The translations under genes were made by a program, and so were the position numbers. Of a stretch of 64,000 nt of DNA, positions 26,438-35,570 are shown in pieces. The stretch is from Paenibacillus sp. GP183 (GTDB lineage Bacteria > Bacillota > Bacilli > Paenibacillales > NBRC-103111). The notes under the pieces were generated by a model that saw only the letters and a program-made list of their open reading frames with translations, was not told where the DNA came from and ran no database searches. The first letter of the stretch is position 1, and every line of letters starts with the position of its first letter. The DNA lies in contig NZ_FNSW01000001.1 in the NCBI RefSeq assembly GCF_900104695.1, forward strand, positions 4,756,501 through 4,820,500, in the 5' to 3' direction.

Positions 26438-27844
26438 ATGAGAAAGTTTATGGATGAAAATTTTTTGCTGATGAATGATACGGCAGTTGACCTGTACAAC
26501 CATTATGCCAAAGAGATGCCGATCATTGATTATCATTGCCATCTGGATCCGCGGGAAATTTACGAGAACAAACGCTACAGCAATATAACCGAGGTTTGGT
26601 TATACGGAGATCACTATAAATGGCGGGCGATGCGCGCAAACGGAGTAGAAGAGAAGCTCGTTACCGGCGGGGAAGGCGTTACGGACTACGATCGTTTTAT
26701 GGCTTGGGCGAAAACAGTGCCGGATACATTAGGCAATCCGTTGTACCATTGGTCGCATTTGGAGCTGCAGCGGATTTTTGGGATCCACGATATCATCAAT
26801 GGCGATAATGCTCCTCATATTTGGGAAAAAGCTAACAAACAGCTCACCGGGGACGGCTTTTCTGTAAGGGATCTCATTCGTAAATCGAATGTGGAAGTGG
26901 TTTGTACGACTGATGATCCGGCGGATTCGTTGGAATACCATATCAAGCTTAAAGAAATCGAAGATTTGGGCTTCCAGGTGCTGCCGGCCTTCAGACCGGA
27001 CAAGTTTCTTGAAATCAATCGCAGCACCTACCTGCCATGGATCAAGAAATTAGAGGATGCATCCCAAAAGAAGATCGCCGCGTATGACCATTTATTGGAT
27101 GCGTTGAAATCGCGGGTGGAGTTCTTCCATAGTGTGGGCGGCCGTGTATCCGATCATGCTCTGGACTATGTTCCTTATGAGGATGCAACGCTTGAGCAGG
27201 CTTCAGCGATTTTTACAAAAGCGCTCCGTGGTGAATCGGTGAGTTTGCTGGAAGAACAGCAATATAAAACTTATACGCTGATATTTTTGGGCAAGCTGTA
27301 TGCGGAGCATGGTTGGGCGATGCAGTTTCATATGAATGCATATCGTAACACAAGCACTCGAATGTTTCATGAGCTTGGACCCGATACCGGTTATGACAGC
27401 ATGAATGACTCTTCCGTTGCGGGCCCGCTGGTTAAGCTTTTGGATGCTTTGGAGCGGGAAAAGGCGCTTCCCAGAACGATTTTATATTCGCTCAATGCCA
27501 AGGACAATGACGTGATTGGTGCAATGATTGGAAGCTTTCAGGGCGACGGGATTCCCGGCAAAATTCAACTCGGTGCAGCTTGGTGGTACAACGATACAAA
27601 ATCGGGCATGCTGGATCAGATGAATACACTGGCCAACATGGGGCTGCTCAGCCGTTTTGTCGGCATGCTGACGGATTCTCGCAGCTTTCTCTCCTATACC
27701 AGGCATGAATATTTCCGTCGTATTCTCTGCAATATGTTCAGCGAGTGGGTGGAGCAAGGGGAAGCTCCGAACGACATGGAGTGGCTGGGCGGAATTGTTC
27801 AAAACATTTGCTATAAGAATGCGAAGGCATATTTCCGATTCTAG
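26438..27844 (+). CDS. uxaC: Uronate isomerase
   Basis: A 468-residue amidohydrolase-fold enzyme that converts glucuronate to fructuronate and galacturonate to tagaturonate. It shows the metal motif DYHCHLDPREI (His-x-His), SNITEVWLYGDHYKWRAMRANG, the middle block TTDDPADSLEYH and the late block GMLTDSRSFLSYTRHEYFRRILC. The length equals that of the E. coli and Bacillus enzymes. AAGGCGG precedes ATG 26438. It stands alone, without uxaB/uxuA beside it, but a GH88 uronyl hydrolase lies 4 kb downstream. Confidence 0.96.
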   Translation: MRKFMDENFLLMNDTAVDLYNHYAKEMPIIDYHCHLDPREIYENKRYSNITEVWLYGDHYKWRAMRANGVEEKLVTGGEGVTDYDRFMAWAKTVPDTLGNPLYHWSHLELQRIFGIHDIINGDNAPHIWEKANKQLTGDGFSVRDLIRKSNVEVVCTTDDPADSLEYHIKLKEIEDLGFQVLPAFRPDKFLEINRSTYLPWIKKLEDASQKKIAAYDHLLDALKSRVEFFHSVGGRVSDHALDYVPYEDATLEQASAIFTKALRGESVSLLEEQQYKTYTLIFLGKLYAEHGWAMQFHMNAYRNTSTRMFHELGPDTGYDSMNDSSVAGPLVKLLDALEREKALPRTILYSLNAKDNDVIGAMIGSFQGDGIPGKIQLGAAWWYNDTKSGMLDQMNTLANMGLLSRFVGMLTDSRSFLSYTRHEYFRRILCNMFSEWVEQGEAPNDMEWLGGIVQNICYKNAKAYFRF

Positions 27845-27846
27845 CT

Positions 27847-28183
27847 ATCGCACTCTATTTTGTCTTTTTGGCAAAGTAGAGGGCGATCTTAGTCTTTTCA
27901 GGGTAAGGGAGAGAATCCCGAGGGTTAATTTAATAAGGTTAAACTCAGGTTTAATGACTCTAAAGTCATTATTTTTCCCAATTCTTGGGGGCAGTGCGCA
28001 ACAGTGAACCAAATGTACTTATTCGGAAAGTTTGGTTCATTAATAATGAGCTTTAGATCACTATAACTAGTCACATTAAGATTATGCTGAAAAATAATGA
28101 GGCCAGGCTTATTGTTTGTGAGTTTATCCTCATTAACCCTAAACAGCCGATCCAACTGTCGTGGCTTTCTCGAGCAGACCGGG
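27847..28183. other. Intergenic region rich in hairpins
   Basis: About 340 bp without a gene. It holds a long-loop hairpin after uxaC (ATCGC-CTCTA with TAGAG-GCGAT, 27847-27890), the terminator at 27952-27977, and an inverted repeat TGAACCAAA / TTTGGTTCA (28005-28013 with 28031-28039). AATAATGAG is repeated near 28043 and 28094. It could be a decayed element. No coding signal was seen. Confidence 0.6.
27952..27977 (+). terminator. Probable terminator downstream of uxaC
   Basis: Stem TAATGAC / GTCATTA with loop TCTAAA followed by TTTTT. It is 107 nt after the uxaC stop. Confidence 0.65.
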
Positions 28184-28208
28184 CCGTCAGGATGATCTTC
28201 CCTGACGG
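28184..28208. repeat. CCGTCAGG hairpin overlapping a stop codon
   Basis: CCGTCAGG / CCCTGACGG hairpin containing the stop codon of the GntR gene (28187-28189). Nearly the same 26-bp sequence occurs at 61368-61393, where it again contains a stop codon. See findings. Confidence 0.75.
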
Positions 28209-28945
28209 TTCTTTCTATTGGGCTCGATTCCGCTTTGAGCAGCCAACTGCTGCACGACTTTATCCACCTTTAGAATATGCTGCATCATCTTGTCGGCTGC
28301 GAGCCTTTCATCTTGGGCTTCAATCGCTTGATAGATGTCGCGATGCTCCTGAAGCAGCAGCTCAGCTGATGCGCGCTCGGCAAAGAACCAAAGGCGTCGG
28401 GACGACTTCATGCTTGCTTGCAGACGTTCCGTCAACGATTCCATCATTCCGTTCAGAAGAGTATTATGAGAGGCTTTGGCAATCTGCAGATGGAAGCGAA
28501 TGTCCGCTTGTTCGCTTTCCTCTTCATTGCCCAAAGCTGCTCCCATCTGGCCAAGAATTTGCTTTAAATCGGCAAGATCCTCTGGAGATCGCCGCTCAGC
28601 GGCCAGAGAGGCGCAGCCGACTTCAATAAATTTACGAACCTCCTGCACTTCCTGCAAGGAGTCTGTTTGCTCAAAGAGTCCGCCGCTGACATCGAATTCC
28701 TCTTCCACGGGTAATTTCTTACTGACGAAGGTTCCGCCGCCGTGGCGAATATCGACCCATCCCATGGCCTTCAGAGCACTCAGCGCTTCACGAACGGTTG
28801 AGCGACCAACTTCAAAGCTGGCTGACAATTCAACCACAGTAGGCAGCTTGGTACCAGACGTATAGGCACCGGACACAATTTGCTGTTTAATCTGCTCCAA
28901 AACGATTTCAGAGCTCTTTTGAGGCCGCACCTGCTGAAATCCCAT
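28187..28945 (-). CDS. FCD-domain GntR-family regulator (FadR/LldR-like)
   Basis: A 252-residue regulator. The N-terminal winged HTH is IVLEQIKQQIVSGAYTSGTKLPT, and the recognition part is VGRSTVREALSALKAMGWV. The all-helical FCD effector domain (about 90-235) has the metal-binding pattern FHLQIAKASHNTLL and EHRDIYQAI. ATG 28945 has GGAGG 8 nt upstream. It is divergent from glcDF, so a 2-hydroxy acid such as glycolate or lactate is the likely effector. The C-terminal codons run through a hairpin. Confidence 0.93.
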   Translation of the reverse strand: MGFQQVRPQKSSEIVLEQIKQQIVSGAYTSGTKLPTVVELSASFEVGRSTVREALSALKAMGWVDIRHGGGTFVSKKLPVEEEFDVSGGLFEQTDSLQEVQEVRKFIEVGCASLAAERRSPEDLADLKQILGQMGAALGNEEESEQADIRFHLQIAKASHNTLLNGMMESLTERLQASMKSSRRLWFFAERASAELLLQEHRDIYQAIEAQDERLAADKMMQHILKVDKVVQQLAAQSGIEPNRKNRQGRSS

Positions 28946-28966
28946 GAAAATTCCTCCATTGGTATC

Positions 28967-28978
28967 TATACATGTATA
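28967..28978. promoter_or_regulatory. Probable operator for the FCD-GntR regulator
   Basis: TATACATGTATA is a perfect 12-bp palindrome between the divergent regulator and glcD. With flanks it reads TGGTATC...GTATACAA, which fits the TGGT-ACCA-like sites of FadR-subfamily regulators only loosely. Confidence 0.6.
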
Positions 28979-29063
28979 CAATCATAAGCTAAAATAGATG
29001 AAAAGTCATCAGATCACATGATGAATAACATGTGAAATCAATCATTTTCATGAGGAGGACCCT

Positions 29064-30479
29064 ATGATTGAAAGTCAGGCCAAACAAATGCTTCGAGATA
29101 TAGTGGGAGAGTCTTATTTTAAAGATGATATGGAATCGCTGGTGACCCATTCTTATGACGGAACGCCCATGCTTCAATCGCTGCCTGATGGAGTGATTTA
29201 CCCTAAGGATACTGCGCAAGTATCGGAAATCATGAAGGTGTTAAGCCAGTATCGGATTCCGCTCGTCAGCAGAGGTTCTGGCACCAATCTTTGCGGCGGC
29301 ACGGTTCCCGTTCAAGGCGGGATTGTGATGGTCATGCACCGGATGAATGCCATCCTTGATGTCGACCTGCAGAATCTGACGGCAACGGTACAACCGGGCA
29401 TCATTACCAAAAAGTTCATTGAGCATATTGAAAGTCTCGGCCTTTTTTATCCCCCTGATCCTAGCAGTATGGGGATTTCGACGATCGGCGGCAATATCGC
29501 CGAATGCTCTGGAGGGTTGCGCGGGCTGAAATACGGGACAACCAAGGATTATGTGATCGGATTGGAATGTGTCCTAGCTTCCGGAGAAATTTTGCGCACT
29601 GGCGGCAAACTAATGAAGGATGTAGCCGGCTATGATTTGACGAAGCTGCTGGTCGGCTCAGAAGGCACCTTGGCGGTGATTACGGAAGCTACGCTTAAGC
29701 TCATACCGCCGCCCAAGTATAAGAAAACCATGCTGGCCATGTATAAGGATATTTACGGGGCCGCTCGGGCTGTGTCCAAAATTATTGAGAACCGCATCAT
29801 CCCGGCCACTCTGGAATTCCTGGATAATCCCACGATTCGTGTGGTTGATGACTTTGCCAAGCTGGGGCTTCCACTCGATATGGCTGCTGTTCTCTTAATC
29901 GAGCAGGACGGTGATATGGAAACCGTGGAGCGGGATATCTCGCTCATCTCGCAGATTTGTCTGGAGGAGCAGGCCGCACAAATCAGCATCGCCACAAATG
30001 CCGAGGAAGCTTTGAAGCTGCTGACTGCACGGAGAAGTGCTTTTACAGCGCTCGCCAGGCTGCGGCCGACAACGATTCTGGAGGACGCGACTGTGCCGCG
30101 ATCGAAAATCGCCGATATGGTGCTGGAAATCAATCGGATTGCAGAGAAGCATCGAGTCCAGATCTGCACCTTCGGCCATGCAGGCGACGGCAATCTTCAT
30201 CCGACAGCGACCACTGATGCGAGAAATCCGGAAGAAATCCACCGGGTGGAGGCGGCGTTCGAGGAAATATTCGAGGTTGCTATTCGCCTTGGAGGAACCA
30301 TTACCGGCGAGCATGGCGTTGGACTGGTGAAAGCGCCATACCTGGAGTGGAAAGTGGGCAGCGCAGGGATTTCCATCATGAAAGGCATCAAACAAGCCTT
30401 CGATCCGCTGGGCCTTTTAAATCCTGGGAAAATGTTCGCCAAAGAATCCAGACGAAGGGTGGTGATCGATCGTGTCTAG
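29064..30479 (+). CDS. glcD: Glycolate oxidase subunit GlcD (FAD-linked)
   Basis: A 471-residue flavoprotein that oxidises glycolate or D-lactate to the 2-oxo acid. The FAD_binding_4 domain (about 35-215) has SRGSGTNLCGGTVP, PPDPSSMGISTIGGNIAE and KDVAGYDLTKLLVGSEGTL. The C-terminal FAD-oxidase domain has CTFGHAGDGNLHP and GGTITGEHGVGLVK. GAGGAGG precedes ATG 29064. It overlaps glcF by 8 bases; no GlcE is present, as in Bacillus GlcD/GlcF (YsfC/YsfD) pairs. Confidence 0.93.
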   Translation: MIESQAKQMLRDIVGESYFKDDMESLVTHSYDGTPMLQSLPDGVIYPKDTAQVSEIMKVLSQYRIPLVSRGSGTNLCGGTVPVQGGIVMVMHRMNAILDVDLQNLTATVQPGIITKKFIEHIESLGLFYPPDPSSMGISTIGGNIAECSGGLRGLKYGTTKDYVIGLECVLASGEILRTGGKLMKDVAGYDLTKLLVGSEGTLAVITEATLKLIPPPKYKKTMLAMYKDIYGAARAVSKIIENRIIPATLEFLDNPTIRVVDDFAKLGLPLDMAAVLLIEQDGDMETVERDISLISQICLEEQAAQISIATNAEEALKLLTARRSAFTALARLRPTTILEDATVPRSKIADMVLEINRIAEKHRVQICTFGHAGDGNLHPTATTDARNPEEIHRVEAAFEEIFEVAIRLGGTITGEHGVGLVKAPYLEWKVGSAGISIMKGIKQAFDPLGLLNPGKMFAKESRRRVVIDRV

Positions 30480-31812
30480 CTCTTCAACAGGCTTATTACA
30501 GCAAACCTTAAAAGCGAAGCTGGATTACGAGCAGTTGACGAATTGCATGCGCTGCGGTTTTTGTCTTCCTGCATGCCCAACCTTCAAGGAAACGGGTGTA
30601 GAAGCGGAGTCGCCAAGAGGTCGAATCGCTTTGATGAAAGCAACCGTGGATGGCCTTATGGAACCGAATCTTCGTTTCGAAGACCAAATGAACCATTGCT
30701 TGGGCTGCAGAGCGTGTGAACCCATCTGCCCGGCGGATGTGAAATACGGCCAATTGATTGAACAGGCTCGTGACGCAATCGAGACGCATACCCAGCATCA
30801 TCGTTGGTGGGTGCGAGGTGTTCGGAAGTTCGTGTTCAAACAGCTTTTTCCCTATCAAAATCGCATGCGTCTGCTTGGAAGCGGCCTCCATTTTTATAAG
30901 AAGACAGGCCTTCAATCTTTAGTCCAGAAGACGGGAATTGTCGGGTCATTTTCCAAACATCTGGAGTCCATGGAAAAAATATTGCCAGATGCGTCGGGTA
31001 AAGGAATTGTGGAGAGATTGGGCAGCCGAATTCCGGCCAAAGGAGACAAAATTGCAACGGTTGGCATGTTCCGAGGCTGTTTAATGGATGTGATGTTCAC
31101 AGAAACGAACATCAAAACCGTGTCGCTGCTCTCCGAAGCCGGGTTCGAGGTCGTGATTCCGGATACGCAGAATTGCTGCGGAGCACTGCATGCCCACAGC
31201 GGAGAAAGCGCTCAAGCCAATGCGCTTGCCAAGCGTAATATTCGCGCTTTTCAGGAAGCTGGCGTGGATTACATTGTGTCCAATGCGGGCGGCTGCGGCG
31301 CGATTCTGGTTGAATATGACCACCTGCTGCAGGATGAGCCGGAATGGAAGGAATCAGCAGCTTGGTTTGCTGCACGGGTAAAGGACATCAGCGCCATTTT
31401 GGTCGAACAAGGACGGCCGCTTCAATTCGCAGAAGCCGTGGATCATGATGCTCATTCACGTATTACGTATCAAGATTCCTGTCACTTGCGCAATGTCATG
31501 CACGGTGGAAACCAGTCCAGGCAGCTTTTAAAGTCAGTATCAAACGTACAATTTATTGAAATGCAGGATGCAGGTTCATGCTGCGGCTCGGCAGGCATTT
31601 ATAATATCACCCAACCCGAAATGGCGAACCGGATTCTTGAGAACAAGATGGATCACGCCAACGCTACGGGTGCCCATTATCTGGTTACAAGCAACCCGGG
31701 CTGCTTGCTGCAAATGAAACTGGGTATCGACAAGCACGGGCAGCAAGGCAGGATGGAAGCCGTCCATATTGCCGACTTTTTATATGATCGATTTATAAAA
31801 GCATCCCGATAA
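30472..31812 (+). CDS. glcF: Glycolate oxidase iron-sulfur subunit GlcF
   Basis: A 446-residue Fe-S protein that takes electrons from GlcD. It has two 4Fe-4S motifs CMRCGFCLPACP (near residue 24) and CLGCRACEPICP (near residue 78), then two CCG domains with CCGALHAHSG and CCGSAGIYN. GTG 30472 lies within the end of glcD, giving tight coupling. No membrane segment is visible, so electrons probably pass on to the quinone pool through a surface-associated complex. Confidence 0.94.
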   Translation: MSSSSTGLLQQTLKAKLDYEQLTNCMRCGFCLPACPTFKETGVEAESPRGRIALMKATVDGLMEPNLRFEDQMNHCLGCRACEPICPADVKYGQLIEQARDAIETHTQHHRWWVRGVRKFVFKQLFPYQNRMRLLGSGLHFYKKTGLQSLVQKTGIVGSFSKHLESMEKILPDASGKGIVERLGSRIPAKGDKIATVGMFRGCLMDVMFTETNIKTVSLLSEAGFEVVIPDTQNCCGALHAHSGESAQANALAKRNIRAFQEAGVDYIVSNAGGCGAILVEYDHLLQDEPEWKESAAWFAARVKDISAILVEQGRPLQFAEAVDHDAHSRITYQDSCHLRNVMHGGNQSRQLLKSVSNVQFIEMQDAGSCCGSAGIYNITQPEMANRILENKMDHANATGAHYLVTSNPGCLLQMKLGIDKHGQQGRMEAVHIADFLYDRFIKASR

Positions 31813-31950
31813 ATCATAACCATTTTTCATCTCAAAAAGCTGTCCATGTTGTGCTGGATGGCTTAGTTATCAGCGTTTCAGCGGAAGGAATGGAAACTGT
31901 ATTTATTGAAGTAAAATGAGCCATAAAACAGTTGAAAGGAGACTTGTTAG

Positions 31951-33045
31951 ATGAATATAAATGAACTGTGGCCCGTCATTCAGCAAAAAGTGGATGGGAT
32001 GCTGGAGCAAATCGGTGATAAATCTCCACATGTTGCTGTGGAAGGCTGCTATGATGATGCTCGAAAGGATTGGTGGACATCCGGCTTTTGGCCGGGAATC
32101 CTGTGGATCATGCACGACATGACCAAAGATGACACCTATAAGCTGCGAGCTTGGGATTGGGATGCAAGGATAGAACAATGCTTTATGCAGGACAACAATT
32201 TTCATCATGATGTAGGATTTCAATTTCTTCCTACAGCTGTAATCAAATTTAAGCTGACTGGAGACAAGGATGCCCGAAGAAGAGGCCTGCAGGCTGCGAG
32301 CTTTCTTGCCGGTCGATTTAATCCGGCGGGAAGTTTCCTGCGCGCATGGAATCAAGACAAGCATGGTTGGGCGATCATCGATTCATGTATGAATTTGCCT
32401 TTGCTGTTATGGGCGGCAGAAGAAAGCGGAGATCCACGTTTACGCTATATAGCATGCGATCATGCGGATACCGTGCTGCAGCATTTTATCCGGGCTGACG
32501 GTTCGGTAAGACATATCGTGAGCTTCGATCCTGCCACGGGTGAGTTCATCGAAGCTATTGGCGGTCAAGGTCACTCGGCAAGCTCATCCTGGAGCCGGGG
32601 ACAGGCTTGGGCTTTACATGGCTTAGCCAATGTATATCGTTATACCGGTGAACTTCGGTATTTGCATGCTGCAAAACGGGTGGCTCACTACTTCATCGCT
32701 TGTACATCTGCTGACCCTATACCCTTATGGGATTTTCGCACCGAAGATCCGGCTGCTCAGCCTAAGGATACTTCGGCCGCTGCTTGTGCCGCTTCCGGCT
32801 TGCTGGAAATCGCTGCTCTTGTTTCAGAAGAAGAAGCAGATATGTACAGGTTTCATGCCAACCGAATACTGACCGCTCTTGCAGAACGCTATGCTGTGTT
32901 CGATCAAACAAAAGAACAAATCCTCATCGAAGGTACGGGTCATAAACCGGCTAACCAAAATGTGAATGTCGGTTTGATCTATGGAGATTACTTCTTTGTG
33001 GAAGCGATAGCTAAATGCAATCAATGGAAACAGCGGATATTTTAG
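31951..33045 (+). CDS. GH88 unsaturated uronyl hydrolase
   Basis: A 364-residue (alpha/alpha)6-barrel enzyme that removes the 4,5-unsaturated uronic acid from oligosaccharides made by polysaccharide lyases. The two catalytic aspartates appear to be Asp87 in HHDVGF and Asp144 in IIDSCMNLPLL; WTSGFWPGILW and SWSRGQAWALHG are family motifs. It lacks a signal peptide and acts in the cytoplasm on imported oligomers. AAAGGAG precedes ATG 31951. The substrate could be glycosaminoglycan, gellan or rhamnogalacturonan type. It shares a uronate theme with uxaC. Confidence 0.92.
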   Translation: MNINELWPVIQQKVDGMLEQIGDKSPHVAVEGCYDDARKDWWTSGFWPGILWIMHDMTKDDTYKLRAWDWDARIEQCFMQDNNFHHDVGFQFLPTAVIKFKLTGDKDARRRGLQAASFLAGRFNPAGSFLRAWNQDKHGWAIIDSCMNLPLLLWAAEESGDPRLRYIACDHADTVLQHFIRADGSVRHIVSFDPATGEFIEAIGGQGHSASSSWSRGQAWALHGLANVYRYTGELRYLHAAKRVAHYFIACTSADPIPLWDFRTEDPAAQPKDTSAAACAASGLLEIAALVSEEEADMYRFHANRILTALAERYAVFDQTKEQILIEGTGHKPANQNVNVGLIYGDYFFVEAIAKCNQWKQRIF

Positions 33046-33228
33046 TTGAGCAGAAAGTATAAGATTTTCTAAACTTATCTTGCTTCGCATCAACCTAGAC
33101 AAACGCGCTCGTCATTAAGGACGGCGTAGCCGTTTATCCTTGGATGATAAGATAAAGCACATCTATACAATTGAATATGGGTAAAGGGGGAGGTATAGTA
33201 AGGATATACCAAATTTAAGGAGATACTT

Positions 33229-34632
33229 ATGAGCTCACCCGAAGCTAAAGCAGCACGTCCATCCTTGACGGAAGGACCGATAGCCAAAACACTCTTTATG
33301 TTTTCATTGCCCATCTTGTTCGGGAATGTGCTTCAGTCATTAAACGGCTCGATTAATACGATTTGGGTCGGGAAGTTTCTCGGGGAACAGGCACTTGCCG
33401 CAACGTCGAATGCCAATATCATTATGTTCCTGCTCATCAGTGCCATATTTGGTATAGCCATGGCTGCAGTTATTCTAATCGGACAAAATCTCGGAGCTCA
33501 AAGGGTAGAGGATGCCAAGAAAGTCGTCGGAACCAGCGCTACTTTTTTCCTGGTTTTGTCTTTACTCGTCGGCTGTATCGGGGTCATTTTTTCTCGGACC
33601 ATTCTGGGTTGGATGAACACACCTCCCGATGTGCTGCCATATGCCATATCGTACACCCGCATTATTTTCGCGGGAGTCCCGTTTATTTTTGGCTTTAACC
33701 TGGTAATGGCTGTGCTCAGGGGATCGGGTGATGCCAAAACGCCGTTCTATTTTCTGCTGTTATCTGCGGTCTTGGACATTGGGCTTAATCCTCTCTTGAT
33801 TCTGGGGGTAGGCCCGTTCCCCAAAATGGGAATATCGGGTTCGGCCCTGGCTACATTCATTGCTCAATTCATTAGCTTGCTGCTCCTGATCGGGTACATA
33901 TACCGCAAAAAGTATTTCCTGCGCATTACCAAAGAAGATACCCATATGCTTCGCATGAAGTGGAGCATTATCCGTACTCTTTTTCAAAAAGGCCTGCCCA
34001 TGGGACTCAATATGATTGTGGTTTCCCTTAGCAATTTAATCCTGATTCATTTGGTGAACGGGTATGGCTCCGAAGCATCGGCAGCTTTTGGTGTCTCGAT
34101 ACAAATAGCCAGTTATGTCCAGATGCCGGCCTTGGCCATAGGAGGGGCTGTAACCTCCATGGTGGCGCAAAATGTCGGTGCGGGAAAATGGGACCGAATC
34201 CATCGCATTACCTGGACCGGTGTGTCTTTTAATATGGTATTAACCGGAAGCCTAGTCGCTTTATTGCTGTTGTTTAACAGGGAAACCGTAGGCCTCTTCC
34301 TTCCAAGTGGAGGAAAAGCAATTGAACTCGGAATGCATATCAATAACCTTTGCCTGTGGTCCTATATTCTATTTGGCATCTTTAATGTGGTGGCAGGGGT
34401 GGTAAGAGCATCAGGATCTGTCGTAATTCCACTTGTCGTTACAACAGTTGCATTATTGTTTGTTCGCAACCCGCTTGCCTACTATTTTGGTTATCAATAT
34501 GGGTTTGATAACATTTGGTGGAGCTTTTCGATTGGTTTCTCGATCGCTGTCATTCTGAATGTTTTATATTACCTATTCGGCAACTGGAAGAAATCCCGAA
34601 TGATCGCAAATGGACCCATTGCTAAAGATTGA
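33229..34632 (+). CDS. MATE-family efflux transporter
   Basis: A 467-residue exporter with about twelve membrane segments in two MatE repeats (AKTLFMFSLPILFGNVLQSLNGSINTIWVG and KGLPMGLNMIVVSLSNLILIHLVN). It uses H+ or Na+ gradients to expel cationic or hydrophobic compounds. AAGGAGA precedes ATG 33229. It stands alone; no regulator is adjacent. The C-terminus is basic (GNWKKSR). Confidence 0.94.
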   Translation: MSSPEAKAARPSLTEGPIAKTLFMFSLPILFGNVLQSLNGSINTIWVGKFLGEQALAATSNANIIMFLLISAIFGIAMAAVILIGQNLGAQRVEDAKKVVGTSATFFLVLSLLVGCIGVIFSRTILGWMNTPPDVLPYAISYTRIIFAGVPFIFGFNLVMAVLRGSGDAKTPFYFLLLSAVLDIGLNPLLILGVGPFPKMGISGSALATFIAQFISLLLLIGYIYRKKYFLRITKEDTHMLRMKWSIIRTLFQKGLPMGLNMIVVSLSNLILIHLVNGYGSEASAAFGVSIQIASYVQMPALAIGGAVTSMVAQNVGAGKWDRIHRITWTGVSFNMVLTGSLVALLLLFNRETVGLFLPSGGKAIELGMHINNLCLWSYILFGIFNVVAGVVRASGSVVIPLVVTTVALLFVRNPLAYYFGYQYGFDNIWWSFSIGFSIAVILNVLYYLFGNWKKSRMIANGPIAKD

Positions 34633-34704
34633 TTCACATTCTAAATTAACAATAAAATTCATAGGAATTATCCCAAAATCATAGCTCCAAAATGCAATCT
34701 CATC

Positions 34705-34752
34705 TAAAAAAAAGGCCGCCTCAGCAGCATAAATCTGCTTTAGGGACGGCTT
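34705..34752 (-). terminator. Terminator of the TrpXYZ-like operon
   Basis: On the minus strand, arms AAGCCGTCC and GGCGGCCTT (imperfect, long loop with CAGCA/TGCTG) are followed by TTTTTTT. It lies 24 nt after the ATPase stop. Confidence 0.75.
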
Positions 34753-34775
34753 TATTTGTTGAAAGTATTCAATCG

Positions 34776-35570
34776 TCATCCAAGCAGAGTGCGATCATCG
34801 GACAGCTGGCTGCCGCTGATTTGCTCGAACTCACCGAGCAGCTGAGCTACGGTCAAATCCTTTTTCCGCTGTTCGTCGATGTCGAGAATGATTCGGCCTC
34901 TGTCCATCATGATCAGGCGATTCCCCAGACGAATAGCTTGCTCCATGTTGTGGGTGACCATCAGCGTGGTCAGCTTCATACCGGTCACAATTTCCTTCGT
35001 GAGTCGAGTGATGAGTTCCGCACGCGCAGGGTCAAGAGCGGCTGTATGCTCATCAAGCAGCAGGATCTGCGGCTTGGTGAACGTTGCCATCAGCAGGCTG
35101 AGGGCCTGCCTCTCTCCTCCGGACAGCATGCCGACCTTGGCATGCAAGCGATCCTCAAGACCGATGCCAAGGCGCCTCAGCTCTTGGCGAAAGATTGTGC
35201 GCTTGCTCGCGGTGACGCCGAAACGAAGTCCGCGCTTCTTGCCCCTCGAGTAAGCCATTGCGAGATTCTCCTCGATCGTCATGCGCGGAGCTGTTCCGGC
35301 CATCGGGTCTTGAAAGACGCGTCCGATCCACTCGCTTCGACGATACTCCGGAAGCTGCTGAATCGCATGGCCATCGATCCGAACCTCGCCCGTATCCGGG
35401 GTCATGACACCGGAAATTACGTTCATCAGGGTCGATTTGCCCGCGCCGTTGCTGCCGATTACCGTAATAAAGTCGCCGGGGTTCAGCTTCAGGTTGATGC
35501 CCATCAAAGCAATCTTCTCATCCGGCGTACCGGGATTAAACAGCTTGGATACATTGGACAGCTGAAGCAT
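34776..35570 (-). CDS. ABC transporter ATPase (TrpZ-like)
   Basis: A 264-residue ATPase. Walker A GSNGAGKST, signature LSGGERQA, Walker B ILLLDEHTAALDP (His in place of the usual Pro, common in this subgroup) and H-loop VTHNMEQA. Its ATG shares a base with the stop codon of the permease. Third gene of a binding protein-permease-ATPase operon of the ABC_sub_bind (PF04392) type. Confidence 0.92.
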   Translation of the reverse strand: MLQLSNVSKLFNPGTPDEKIALMGINLKLNPGDFITVIGSNGAGKSTLMNVISGVMTPDTGEVRIDGHAIQQLPEYRRSEWIGRVFQDPMAGTAPRMTIEENLAMAYSRGKKRGLRFGVTASKRTIFRQELRRLGIGLEDRLHAKVGMLSGGERQALSLLMATFTKPQILLLDEHTAALDPARAELITRLTKEIVTGMKLTTLMVTHNMEQAIRLGNRLIMMDRGRIILDIDEQRKKDLTVAQLLGEFEQISGSQLSDDRTLLG

